Position numbers and translations under genes: made by a program
Assembly (NCBI GenBank): GCA_900095095.1
Contig: FMBT01000317.1
Coordinates: 351,691-415,690, forward strand
Length of the DNA: 64,000 nucleotides
Direction of reading: 5' to 3'
Source of the DNA: Fragilariopsis cylindrus CCMP1102
Lineage: Eukaryota > Bacillariophyta > Bacillariophyceae > Bacillariales > Bacillariaceae
In this document: positions 1 through 11,480 of the stretch, in pieces
Position numbering within the stretch: position 1 is the stretch's first letter
How the letters are laid out: every line of letters starts with the position of its first letter
Notes under the pieces: generated by a model
The model's database searches: none
Told to the model about the DNA's origin: nothing
The model's input: the letters and a program-made list of their open reading frames with translations, nothing else

Positions 1-2546
1 AGCAACAGATATATTGGAAAGCAACCTACTGAATTCACCATTACCATATACAGTAGCAGCAGCAGCAACAATGAACAGGAGACAACAACGATGGACGGAC
101 AGGAGGGTTAACAAACTAAAAAGAGCATTTCGACGACCAGAAATAGGAGATTTACAACATGAACTTGCAACATTAGATATATCAACAAAACAAATATGTA
201 CACACCACATCACATACGATTCCATTAAACGAAAAATCGTATCATCCAACATTAGGAATGATAGTAGCACACACCCGGATATGAAACAAGCAATGGAATT
301 AGTGGAGTTTCAAGTTGGAACATCAACCCACCGTCATATTCGATCATGGAAGAGAAGATTAAGGGGGACAATAATATCAACAGTTAATAATCAACCAATT
401 AGGACAGAGCAAGATATCATCAACGCCATCCACCAAGCAAGAATTAACAATCAATCATCAATCAAATTAGAATTTGGATCATTAGTAGGCTTTGCAATGA
501 GTGGAGAAGGAGTACCAACATTACAATCGGATCAACTCAACGTAATCGCGCATCATCTCAACAGCATCAACAATGAAGAAGATATCTGGGTAGACAAAAC
601 AAAATGGCCACAACAAATCGATTCAGGTGATCAATTAGAGAAAAAGTAAAATAAACCTAATGAAACGTAATAAACTCATGCTTACACCAGAATGGGATGA
701 TTTCTGAAATCAGAATGGAAACAACTGGACCGATATGAAAAGGTTGGCATGTTTGGAGAGCCAGTCAAATCAGATCAATGGATGACAGTACTGCCATGGG
801 TATGGTCTTATGTTAACAAGGAAGACCCACTCACCGGGATACGATACGAAAATCAAGAGGTACTTGCAATGGAGGACCTCGATACGGAGCAGCAATCACA
901 CTTGCAGAAACTTACGCAGCGTGTGTGGAACAGCCAGTCCACCGTTTAACATGGGCAATCTCAGCAGCAATGAACCTGATATGTAAAGGATACGATGTAG
1001 GAAACGCGTTTGCAGAAGCACCAGCACCAACATCTCCATTCTTTATGCGACCAGAGCCCAGTTTAAACAGTGGTGGGAGGAACACCTTGGAAAGGAGCCA
1101 ATACCGGATGGATATGTGATACCAGTTAGAAAGCACTACAGGGACACCCGGAATCACCGGACTATGGGACAAATACATCTCCAAGATGATTATTGACGAA
1201 TTGGGCTTTACAGCAACAGTACATGAACCCTGCCTCTACTACAAAAGAGATGACCAAGACAACTTGACCCTCATCCTACGTCAAGTGATGACTTTCTAGT
1301 AGCTAACAGCGACTCATCAGAGTGCGACCGAATAGGGAAACAAATACAGGACCGAATGACAAACCCACTAAATCAATTAGGTACAATCAGAAAATTCAAT
1401 GGAGTCAATGTGGAACAAACAAGATACTAAACCATGTTCATTGCGCAACGTATATCGATAAGATTGTATCACATCATGGATGGAGTAATTTAAAAATTAG
1501 ATCACCACCAACACCAATGAAAAGTGATTCGAAATATCAAGCTGATATACAATCAAGTAGAGGACCGGAATCAATTAAAGAACAAAAGGAATTAGAAAAA
1601 CGCATGGGTTTTAGTTACAGACAAACAATTGGTGAATTAATTTATGCACTAACAGTATGTCGAGTGGATATATCAATAGCAGTAATAACATTAAGTCAAC
1701 ACTCGCATCACCCGGCTCAAATACATTATGAGGCAGTCAAACAAGTATTTGGATACCTCCATGCAACAAGAATGGATGGCCTCACCTACTGGAGACCAAA
1801 ACCGAGAATGACCTTCCAATACGACCAGATCCATCACCAATATCAGCACCATCTCAACTACACAAATTCGATGAACAATGGAATGCTTTAGAAATCACTG
1901 GATCTTGCGACACTACATGGGCATCAGACAGAACTGAAAGAAGATCGATGGGAGGTATCATTATGATGTTAGCAGGAGCAGCAGTTTATTATCGAACAAG
2001 ATTACAACCAACAATAGCACAAAGCTCAACAGAAGCTGAATTCACGAATATGGCAGACGCTGGAAAAGCAGCTTTATACTTACGATGGATATTAGAAGAA
2101 ATTGGTATTATTATGGACGCACCAACACCAATTTTAGCAGATAATCAAGGGCAGTTCGATTAGCGAACGCACAACAACCAACAAGAAGAACAAGACATGT
2201 AGAAATGAAACACTTTATTATATTACAATGGACAGACGACAAGTTCATTGACTTTGTCGATACATCGACAGATGAAAATTACAGTGATTCTCTGAGCAAG
2301 CCAACAGGGAGGACAAAATTTTACGAGCACACGGACGTCTTTATGGGAAGACGCAAACCGGCATATACTACCTATATTGATCATTCTAATGACAAAGCAC
2401 ACATAATCAATTATGTGTCCGTCTCCACTTACAGATCTAACCCACTTATATCACTATTACAGTCTGCATCACAGTACAATTCAGATGCTCTAGATTCTGT
2501 AAGTGTGGGGAAGTGTAGGCGTAAGGCGAGTGTCACTATGGAATGA
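1..2546 (+). mobile_element. Decayed Ty1/copia retrotransposon, pol region (diatom CoDi-like)
   Basis: Pieces of one copia polyprotein lie in order on the plus strand but in different frames with internal stops, so the element is dead. 14-649 encodes a basic linker with a PDZ-like stretch (GTIISTVNNQPI). 749-1119 holds the start of reverse transcriptase (PWVWSY, then DVGNAFAEA in another frame). Around 1280-1310 a DDFLVAN string is the likely catalytic DD box. 1322-1891 continues the RT thumb (RQTIGELIYAL). 1890-2340 is RNase H with QSSTEAEF, LRWILEE and ADNQG, followed by HVEMKHF in another frame. The 5' part (gag, protease, integrase) lies outside the window. The family call is secure from motif order; subclass CoDi is inferred from the host type. 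Confidence 0.88.
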
Positions 2547-2726
2547 CCGACCAGGACAGACCATATGAGTGGCATGACCGACCAGGGTCAGACCACACAT
2601 ACACCGTACGAGTAGATATAGCCAATCATAGAGAGCTACTAAGCTCACTCTTCTAATAAACACTATTTACATACGTTAATAGCATAGAAGGTCTTCATTC
2701 TAGTGAACTTAGGTAGCTAGATACAT
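2547..2726 (+). repeat. Possible 3' LTR or UTR remnant of the copia element
   Basis: Noncoding stretch directly after the RNase H end. It contains a short direct duplication (ATGACCGACCAGG-type unit at about 2542 and 2572) and an AATAAA-like run near 2654. The second LTR copy is outside the window, so the boundary cannot be proved. Confidence 0.35.
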
Positions 2727-3515
2727 TTACAGTTCAAGTCCTGTCTTTGTCATTTCAATTGTGTTTAATCGTTGGTTTGAGCGTAAGGACCATTCAAAAT
2801 TGAGTTCGTTAAGTTGATCGATCCGTTCTTGTGTCAAAGTACTAGTGTTGTATTGAGATCGTTGAGTGCTCACCCACTGACCAAGTTTAATGTTCTTGGC
2901 GTAATTTTGGGGGACATTTGTATTGCCGTAATTGATACGAAATTCAACAAGCTCACCATAACGAGTTTGCCATGGTACATGTGGACTGTATGGACTACAT
3001 CTCCTTTTCTTACTCTGTTGATTTTCGTTCGATCCTTCATGCGATACTTGATCACATGTGTTTATGCCATTGCCATCGCCGTCGTCAATCAATTCTTTCG
3101 CGTAGCGGTAGGCTTGTGCGGCCTGTTCGGGTCGTTTCCAACAACCAAGGTACTGTCTTTTCTTGTGAAAGCATACGCGAACTTTATAACTGTTACTTTT
3201 TGTTTTGTCCAAACCCGTCGTCAGTAATATCTCACCATCGGTATTGGTTGGTAATTTCGGAAACTGTGTTCCCAATTTCAATTGTTGTTCCATCTGTTTA
3301 CGGACTTGGTCCCGTATTGATTTCCAACTACTACGAATACAGCGGCTCGCGCTCGCGCTCGTCGTTGTGGTTGTGATCGCAACACATCGTCGTTGTCGTT
3401 TGTTGTTGTTTTTGTTGATATCTGGTCGACGGGATGCTGCTGCCGTTGTTGTTCCACTCGTCGCATTCATATCTGCTTTCGATACGATAGTTTTCTTCGT
3501 CGTCGGTAACGCCAT
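2727..3515 (-). CDS. AP2-like plus helicase-associated-domain protein
   Basis: A 262-residue single-exon protein. Residues about 100-150 resemble an AP2-type DNA-binding fold (YKVRVCFHKK, QYLGCW, then EQAAQAYRYA). Residues about 175-250 form one helicase-associated domain (WQTRYGELVEFR, TNVPQNY, LGQWVSTQRSQY, RIDQLNELNFEW), a Trp-rich helical module expanded in diatoms and thought to bind nucleic acid. The N-terminus is Thr/Ser-rich and basic. No catalytic domain is present. A role in DNA binding or transcription is inferred only. The start is the ATG at 3515, giving MALPTTKK. It is divergently arranged with the PLP gene at 4046. Confidence 0.75.
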   Translation of the reverse strand: MALPTTKKTIVSKADMNATSGTTTAAASRRPDINKNNNKRQRRCVAITTTTTSASASRCIRSSWKSIRDQVRKQMEQQLKLGTQFPKLPTNTDGEILLTTGLDKTKSNSYKVRVCFHKKRQYLGCWKRPEQAAQAYRYAKELIDDGDGNGINTCDQVSHEGSNENQQSKKRRCSPYSPHVPWQTRYGELVEFRINYGNTNVPQNYAKNIKLGQWVSTQRSQYNTSTLTQERIDQLNELNFEWSLRSNQRLNTIEMTKTGLEL

Positions 3516-4045
3516 CGCCGCGGATTCTCATTGAGTTGTTATATTTGTTATTGATATGAGTTGTTGTATAATTTTGAAGAAGGAAAGAAGGAGAAAAAAA
3601 TAAAGACGAAGCTTGTTGTCGTCGTCTTTCGAATGGAATGAATAGAAGAAGAAGAAGAAGAAGCAAGAAGCAAGAATCGGCAATGCTGCTGCGATTTCTT
3701 AATTTTAATTTCGTGAGCACCTCTACGCGATGCTAGTGCGGTGAAAAAACAACGCGCAATCATTTGTTGGCGTGAACATTATTTATTTAAACTACAAAAT
3801 TAGTATTACAGAGACAAACATTTATTACTATTTAGAGTTAAAGTTACACGATATAAAAAATGCTCCGAAGAAAAGTAAAATTCGGAACAACAACAGATAT
3901 ACTGTAGATGATATGATGATACAGTAGACAAGGCGAAGACAAGGTGATAATTTTTCTTTTATACCATAAAACGAAGATAATCTTGAGTGACTTATCCATA
4001 TATTGAATTATTGAGAATATACTTTGGAACCGCGGGCCGAGCGCG
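3516..4045. other. Divergent intergenic region
   Basis: 530 bp between two head-to-head genes. It has short GAA/TTC-rich runs near 3640-3670 and AT-rich sequence at 3770-4000. It probably holds both promoters. No defined motif could be assigned. Confidence 0.5.
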
Positions 4046-6971
4046 ATGATGTCCTTTTCGTCCAATGTCGGCACAGTTGCCTCGATGAGGATACGAATGA
4101 GGACGGTACTATCGATGGTATCGACGACGACGACGACGACGACGACGAGGTCGAGGTCGACGAACTATTCTGCAGCACTACGTAATAGTTGGAACAAGAA
4201 TGATAGAACTACTGCTGCTGCCACTACCATAACGACGTGCCGTTTTTCCAGCGCACAACCTGCTGAACTACAAGAAAGCAGGAGACATATACTATCGAAT
4301 AAGGAAGCGACCAGTGCCTGGCTGGCAGCGGGAGGTGATGGTCGAGTCACCTTACACGATGAAGCACATTCCGCCACGGCCTCCTTTAATGACAATGATG
4401 AAATTGGTGTAGGACGAAATCAAGATGAAGAAGTGGTAGGAGTTACGATGGGAATTAATGCCTACGGTACCAGTACACATCCCCGTCCGGAGGTGATTGA
4501 ACGATCCAGTTGTACCTCCTCCTCACCCAGAATAGAAGCTTTTACACATGTCGATGAGATACGATCCACTCTGGTGGAGGGTGGTTTGGAGTTGAGACAT
4601 TTGCCATCCCAATCATCGCAATCATCACCACAGGGAATGATCAACGCAGTGAGTGCTCTAGTGGAATCCAATCGTTCTCGATTGCTACAAGTGTTGGGAT
4701 TAGAAAATGACAATGTGAGTGTAGTGATGTGTGCTTCCGGTACCGATGCGGAATTGATGGGTGCGATCGCTGGAATCGCCTCCGCCGGTATAGAGAGTGA
4801 GACTGTGACTCGCTGGACGACAGCAAATCGTGGTGGTGGACGTGGTGCAGCAGTGGCGACCGGTGGTGCTGCCTTACTCTCCATCTTGTTACCCGGTACG
4901 GGGAGTGGAGTGGGTGATGCCGCTGGGATGCGTCATCATTCCGCAGCAGCACCACAATGTGATACGGTCCAACCCGGTGAACCACTGGAGGGTGTGGTGG
5001 ATGGATTAGTGGTGGCCTTCGAACCCGCACGGGAGGGTGTGGATGTCACCAATAGGAAGGAACTCAGAAAATACATCGATACGAAAAAAATACAAACCAA
5101 AGCCACACACGTTCTCTTACATGCCATCGCTGGGTCGAAAACTGGCATGCATCAACCTCCCTTAGTGGTGACGGATGCTTTAGCAGCAGCAGCAGCAACA
5201 AAATCAGGAGAAGGAGGAGGAGGAGGAGGAAATAACAGTAATAGCGATATTCTAGTCTGCATCGATGCATGCCAGATGCGTGTTACGCCGGAATACATCC
5301 AATCTCAACTTTCTAAGGTATGTTTTTAAATCTCATGTTCCTTTCTTTATTTGAGTAAGACACCAAAATATGTACATGTGTATCTTGTATTTAATCCTAT
5401 TCTTTACAAGCATAAATGAAGCGTACCTGGGACAAGAATTTCATAACTAACTCAAACTTGATCTGTCATTTGTCTTTTGAATACTACTACTACGTGTAAC
5501 TAGGGGTACATCGTATTATTGACGGGGAGTAAATTTTATGGTGGTCCACCGTTTGCAGGAGCTTGTCTTCTACCAGCGTCACGTGCCCGAGAAATTGAGG
5601 AGATGGCGGCAATGGATGGAGGTATTCCTTCTGGATTGTCAGCATACTTCACAAAAGATGACATCCCAGCACAGACGATGCCAAATCTACGATCGGCTTT
5701 GCCTGCTGTTCCAAATACAGGATTAGCTTTACGATGGACGGCAGCGTTGCATTCAATGGAACGATTCCAATCGTCTCCAGCATTTATGACCAAACGGGTA
5801 GCAAAACGATGGGTATCACGAGTTAGAGCATTATCAGAAGGGTTCTATCCTGCTGTTGAAGTATTAGATGCGCCTGGGATAGATGATGAACTTGAACATC
5901 GAATCGGGAATGTCAATACTGTTATTTCTTTGATGATACGAACGGGCGGTGAACAGGGTGGCTTGCTTGGTGTGAAAGGATTAAAACAACTGCAGCTCTT
6001 GTTAGGAACAGACCTATCGGATCTATGTGATGGTACGACTTTTCCAAAATCCGCTAAAGGCGTTGCAAAAATAAAGGCTCAAATCGGACAACCTGTAGTG
6101 CTCGGAGGTGGAGCCCAACACGGTGTCGTTCGTCTTGCCATCGGGGCGACTGATATATGTGAAGCCGTCGAAATGGCAATGCAAATAGTTACTACTAGAG
6201 AGGACGATAAAGATGATCCGTTCGCGACATTGGATGCCCTCAGTGATGCGATTGATGCTATGGTCATTCATGATACGAAATTGTTGAGAAAAATTGAATT
6301 ATTGGCTACTCATTGGGATGCCGTTGCGAAACGTTTCGATGAGCTCCCTGCTACCGCGGTGCGTTGGCAAGCCCGTCTTGCAGCAGAAGGCGTTGTTGGA
6401 CCAGCAGCAAGTGACAACCAAAAACCTCAAGAGGTAACGAATGTCGACATCGGTTGGCTCAAGCCACATGAAATGGTAGTTAACCAAGATCGCGTTAACG
6501 CACTCGTTGATGCTATTGGTATGTTTCTTCTTTTTGTTTCTCTTGTGTATGTGTGTATGTGTGTATTTGCATTTGCGTGTGCGGTATATGATGCGTACTT
6601 TGTAGCTAACGTTTTTAAATGCATTCTGATGTTACCATTATTGATAAGGTCGATGGGGTGCGTACAGGAAACCATTACTTGTCGACAAGGATTCTGGGAG
6701 TATCCTTGATGGACACCACCGATACTTCGCAGCACTTGAGCTTGGATTGGAGAAGGTCCCAGCGGCATTGGTGGATTATTTAGAGGATGATTCAATCTCC
6801 GTAGAACTGTGGCCTGGTGATCATGGAGTTGCTACAATATCCAAGCAGGATGTTATTGACATGTGTTTGTCGCCAAATGTCTTTCCTCCTAAGACTTCCC
6901 GACACACATTTGCCGAACCTCTTTCTCCTATTTTTGTTCCACTGGAGGAACTGAATGACAATGATGATTAA
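4046..6971 (+). CDS. Fusion: fold-type I PLP enzyme and SerK/SbnI-like serine kinase domain
   Basis: Three exons read cleanly: 4046-5317, 5504-6518 and 6649-6971, all GT-AG with phases that join. The N-terminus (about 60 residues, Arg/Ser/Thr-rich) looks like an organelle transit peptide. Exon 1 and most of exon 2 form a PLP-dependent fold-type I domain: ASGTDAE near the cofactor phosphate site, CIDACQMR with the likely ring-binding Asp, and TGSKFYGGPPFAG with the likely Schiff-base Lys. The C-terminus (end of exon 2 plus exon 3) starts WLKPHE, continues LLVDKDSGSILDGHHRY and ends FPPKTSRHTF. This pattern is typical of ParB-fold free-serine kinases (SerK of Thermococcus, SbnI of Staphylococcus) that make O-phospho-L-serine. 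The PLP substrate is unknown; O-phosphoserine channelling is inference. Confidence 0.75.
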
Positions 6972-7205
6972 ATGACACGAAGATACTACAACGATTTTCT
7001 TATTTCTACTAATTCACTATTCAATAACAAGATTGACTTGAAAGAAATCAAGTGTAAATTAAAGAATTGATATAGGATTTAATAAGTAAACTAGGAAACT
7101 TATGATATGTTATTATTTTTGTTAGTACAAATCGTAATTTAGTGATCGGTCGATAATGTCAATGTCACCCACTTCACCGGTAAGAAAAGAGCACTACATA
7201 TCGAT
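6972..7205. other. Convergent 3' spacer
   Basis: AT-rich 234-bp gap between the 3' ends of the PLP/kinase gene and the DUF1996 gene. It likely holds both polyadenylation regions. No further feature seen. Confidence 0.5.
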
Positions 7206-8972
7206 TTAGCATTGCTCACAGGTCGTCATACAGAAGTCTTTGATTCTTTCATTATCTTTATTCACCTTCTTTTTGCAAATCCCAAATCCTTTTCTGTTAA
7301 TTTTGCGTTCGACCCAGTCACAATCTTTCTTTTTACTACCTTTGAATCTGAAATTGCCGTCGTCCTCGCAAGAAAGTTCTTCGACTTCCTCATCTTCCTC
7401 ATCCTCTTCCTCAGATCCTTCACATTCTCCACAGCTCAATGGACACAATTTCCATAACATGACATCACCAGCCATCTTTTCACATCTCTTATCCGTATTC
7501 TCACCTACCCAGTCGCAACTGAACTTTTTCTTGCCTTTGTAGCGGAATTTTTTGTCATCTTCACAACTATCGTCTTCATCTTCATCCTCGTCTTCATCTT
7601 CATCCTCGTCTTCGTCTTCATCCTCGTCTTCATCTTCATTGTCGTTACCGCATGTAGCTGCAAATGGAGGATCGATCTCCCAACTTTTTTCAATGAGGTT
7701 AGTTCCTGCGCATGTTCCACGAGGAAGTATAGATACAATTTCCGTTTCCTCATCGAGGATGTACTCTTTTACGTCAGAGTCACAAACTGCAGGTGCAGCA
7801 GCAGTGTTTTCGGAAAGGAATTCAGTACAACCACAGGGAGGATTGTAGCCTACCTCTCCGGATGGTTCACATTCATCTAAAATTTGTTCGAATTTTCCAT
7901 CAGCCCATCCGTTCATGAAATCAACATGAAACAAATCACTCCCATCGGCAAGTTGGTATGTTCCACCATTATATTTAGGGATCCGGACGAAGAGTTGGAC
8001 TTGAGGAATTCGTTTGTTATATCCTGTAGGACAAGGGCCACTCACAGCTCCATTGGTGGTGTATGCGACATGGTTGACTGGATCGCCAGTATCTCCTATT
8101 CCTGCCGTTTCGTTCCAGCATGTTGGCATTGCTGTGAAGGACGAGAAAAATACAGTAAACATTATTGAAGTGAGTTACTTTACGTACGGATATACATCCC
8201 AACCAATGGCAGTGAATATGTTCTGATGCATCCCAAAACAAAATGAGAACTTACCGAAGCCGATTCCAACAACATCGCATCTTTGTGTAGGGAAGATAAG
8301 GGGGTAACCTTCGGTCGTGGTACAGTCTTCTTCATCGTTGGTCATATTACAACATTCGACAAATAGATTGTTTCCAGTTTCTCCTCCCTCTTCAGCATTG
8401 TCTTGGTTGCTGTAGGCAATCATCTGAAAACCTGATGGGAATGCAACTGTCTCAGGAAGGGCGCTATCCCAGCGGTAGTATGGTGAAGTATCAAGGTTAC
8501 TCACGCGTTTGTATATTGTTTCATCATTCTCTTTAATCACTTCATATATTGACGGATGCCAGTAAAGTGACTGGTTTTCTACCCATGGCGATGAACTGTG
8601 TTCGGGTTTGGTGTTACGGAGAATTTCATTGTTTGTATTTGGATGGAAGTTTTGTGGACCATAGAACGTATGGACATGGTCAGAAGGACAAACTTGATTC
8701 AAAATGGGGTCGCTACGAGCATGTCCTGCTGGGCTATCATAGAATAGACACATCTACGATGGTGATCAGTCGCACGTAGTAATTATAGCAAAGCATAATT
8801 AAAGGAGTTTGTTAGCGAGACGAAGAAAATTGTTATCTATCCATCGAATCAAATCAATCCATAGTGGACGTACCTTCGTCAGAGTTGATTCTTCGTCGAC
8901 GTCATTGGCTTGAATGACTGATCCGCCTAGAACGACGGAGAGCAGCGAAACAACTAGGAGGCTAAATTTCAT
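7206..8972 (-). CDS. Secreted DUF1996 protein with two Cys-rich C-terminal modules
   Basis: Three exons: 8972-8874, 8753-8255 and 8131-7206, joined in frame by GT-AG introns of 120 and 123 bp. Exon 1 encodes a signal peptide (MKFSLLVVSLLSVVLGG). The body is a DUF1996 domain: DPILNQVCPSDHVHTFYG, LYWHPSIY, then after the second splice MPTCWN and NHVAYTTNG, and LFHVDFMNGW. A pure Glu/Asp linker (about 35 residues, 7560-7640) follows. Two repeated modules of about 50 residues end the protein, each beginning SCEDD.xFR.KG and containing CDWV and several Cys; they resemble ShK-like toxin-fold modules used as extracellular domains, with no sign of toxicity. DUF1996 function is not established. A broken intronless copy lies at 13392-13765. 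Confidence 0.85.
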
Positions 8973-9886
8973 TCTACTGGCACGGAGTTTTTTCTTTTCT
9001 AAATTAAGTTAAAGATTGCTTTCGGAAGATTTGCAGTTAATGTTTTAAGGAATTTATTCTATGACTGTATGGAAGCAGCAACAAAGAATGCCACATTGTA
9101 TTACGACGACAATATATTCTTAAAAAAATCGTTATTATCTCATCCATGCAACAAATGGAGAAAATATGATACTGTAGTCTTGAGAGACACTCACCACGAT
9201 CGCAGCAAGACAAGACTGCTAAATAAAGATTGGCCCAATGGAATGTGTTGAGGAATTGCTTTATGTATTTCCCTTTTTGAGAAAATGTGCGTCGATTTTT
9301 TTGTTCGCGGGGCAACGGGAGATCTATCCTAAGGGCGCGTGCCAAAAAAATGCAGCAGCTCGACGAGGAACTTCTTCGCCTCCCGAAAGACGAGACATCT
9401 TCCTCCGCTCGGCGAATTAAAAAAATTACGAATATTCCCCTGGCATCCTTACTCGCGCGATAAAATTCCTCACCACAACTTCACACTTTTGACTGAAAGA
9501 CGGCGTGTCGAATATGCTCACTTTTTTAAAAGAGTTTTTAGGGTGTATTTTACTGTTGGCGTCCAGACTGGTCATCGCGCGAAGTCTTACTGCTGTATTG
9601 TTAAATGATTCTTTAAGTCCTTCCTTGTGTGTTCTTTACTACCGGTAGGCGGCAATCTTCTTTTTTAGACGGAACTCGAGAAAAATTCTTCGCATCTTCT
9701 CTTCATGCTTGAACTCTCAAGTGTATATCTTTTTTCACAAAACAACTAGGCTGTGATTGACTATTTCCTAGTAATTGTATTGATATACGGTAACATAAGT
9801 ACAACCACAACTGAGTAGTTCGACGATAGCAATTATAACATAGATATTTCAAAAGGAAGTAACAGCAAGAAAATTTTACGAACACC
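8973..9886. other. Intergenic region, 914 bp
   Basis: Contains the promoter side of the DUF1996 gene (minus) and of the tetraspan gene (plus). A stretch near 9290-9480 is locally richer in CG dinucleotides and could be a promoter or an untranslated exon. No conserved ORF or RNA gene recognised. Confidence 0.45.
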
Positions 9887-11057
9887 ATGGCGTGTACTCA
9901 ATGCAATGCATGTGCAAGAACCTTTAAGTAAGTTCAAGTTAATCTGTCTGTTGTTGTCGAGGTTGGTTCATTCGTTTTTGATTATCTCTCGCAGATTTAC
10001 GTAGAGAAATCATGCCCAAGATGCTTCCTCCATTATAATTCTTCGTGACACACATTTATTTTGTCTTGTCTTGTTTTGAATTTCTTGTGCGTCTTCTAAC
10101 AAAGTGCCGTTTTAAATAAAAAAAATCAACAACAACAAATGCTCCAAAAATGTACTGTAGAATTATTGTTTTATTGATAGCAATAATGGGGTTGATTTGT
10201 GGTATTCTCGGTTCATTTAGTTGTGAATTTTATTCAACTGATAATGGTGGCGATATACGTGATGCACTCGATAGTGTGGGACTATCAGATTTAGCTGATG
10301 TTGGACAAGTGCAATTTGGAATCTTTGGGTATGAAGGCCGTAATGATCAATGTATTGATTATCCAAATGGGACATTTAATGACCAAGTAGATTGGGATTG
10401 GTTCGGACTGGTACAAACTTCACAAATTAATGCAGCAGTTTCAATTGCATTTGGTATACTTGGTATCTTATTGACCTTGATGGAATTGATTATATGCAAT
10501 TTCATTGGTAGTTGTACATTTGCTATGTTCTCTTTTTTTGTGGCATGGGCAACAATGGCAGGAGCAATAGGTACATTCATAACAGGTGTCGTTAATTCAG
10601 GATTCTGGTACGTGTTATTGTTATTGTTTTAGTCAATGATAGCACATATTGTTGATGGTATACCTTAAATATGCCTTTTTTTCTCCGTTTTTGCTGTTGA
10701 CGCTCTGATATATATGTATACATGATATACTCATCGCATGTTGAACCGTTTTTTGTTTCTTATAAAATGATTAGTACCGATTCTCCTTGTTCCTTTGGGG
10801 GCCCCGGTCTAGGATTATGTGCTTGGTCGATTTTCTGTTATTTTGTAGTCAATTGTATGATGTGTTGTATTCCACGCCCTGATGCATGGCTCAAGGGTAG
10901 CGAAGGAAAAGATGCGAATGATGACGTCGCAGCAATTCCAGCTGCTACTGCTAACACCGCAAGAGCAGAAGAAGAAATGACACCCGTTGTTACGGGAATT
11001 GCACCGGACCCTGAAGCTCAGGTTGCTGAAGAAGTAGTAGTGGAGGCACACGCATAA
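9887..11057 (+). CDS. Four-helix (tetraspan-like) membrane protein
   Basis: Exons 9887-9927, 10161-10607 and 10775-11057 join in frame and give about 257 residues. Exon 1 is tiny and encodes a Cys-rich head (MACTQCNACARTFK). Membrane segments appear at about residues 15-35 (IIVLLIAIMGLICGIL), 110-130 (INAAVSIAFGILGILLTL), 135-160 (FAMFSFFVAWATMAGAIG) and, after the last splice, LGLCAWSIFCYFVVNCMMCC. A Cys/Asp-containing loop lies between helices 1 and 2. The C-terminal tail is acidic and Ala-rich, probably cytosolic. The topology resembles tetraspan/MARVEL-type proteins, but no named family is recognised. Function unknown. Confidence 0.7.
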
Positions 11058-11480
11058 ACAAACAAGACAATACGTTTGAATGAGATACTATTCAACAGCG
11101 ACCGACATACGTTATACGTTATACGTTATATGCAAGCGCTCTCGTTTTTATACTCAAAGGATGAAGAGAGAGAAAAACTATTTGTTTTAGTAAGTGATAT
11201 TTAATGAGTTATTTATATGTAAAGGAAAAATTGTGTTAGTGATAAAGGAAACTAATTTGGATCCCAACGAGGATTACAACGGTACCAGCTTTTTCTTAGA
11301 TTAAGGCGAAGGCAAAACATCCCTCCTATTTAGTGGGAAATCGGGATGATTCGCTATAAAATTATGTAATATAAAGTAAAAGAAAAGTTGTTGTAAATAA
11401 TACTACGGATTTTTTTCTTGTAATTGCGTACATGTTTTTATGTACATTAATTTTATGCGCTATAAGAAAATATACAAATA
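11058..11480. other. Convergent 3' intergenic region
   Basis: 423 bp, AT-rich, between converging genes. A short ACGTTATACGTTAT repeat sits at about 11108-11130. Nothing else seen. Confidence 0.45.

Noticed and set aside
4165-5270. Several long open frames antisense to the PLP gene
   Set aside because: They are shadows of codon bias opposite a gene with clear motifs and splice sites; none has a recognisable domain.
7552-7848. Poly-Ser open frame on the plus strand
   Set aside because: It is the reverse reading of the Glu/Asp linker of the DUF1996 protein.
9037-9420. Possible small genes or structural RNA in the 9 kb gap
   Set aside because: No conserved protein motif, no tRNA box pattern and no snRNA signature could be seen.
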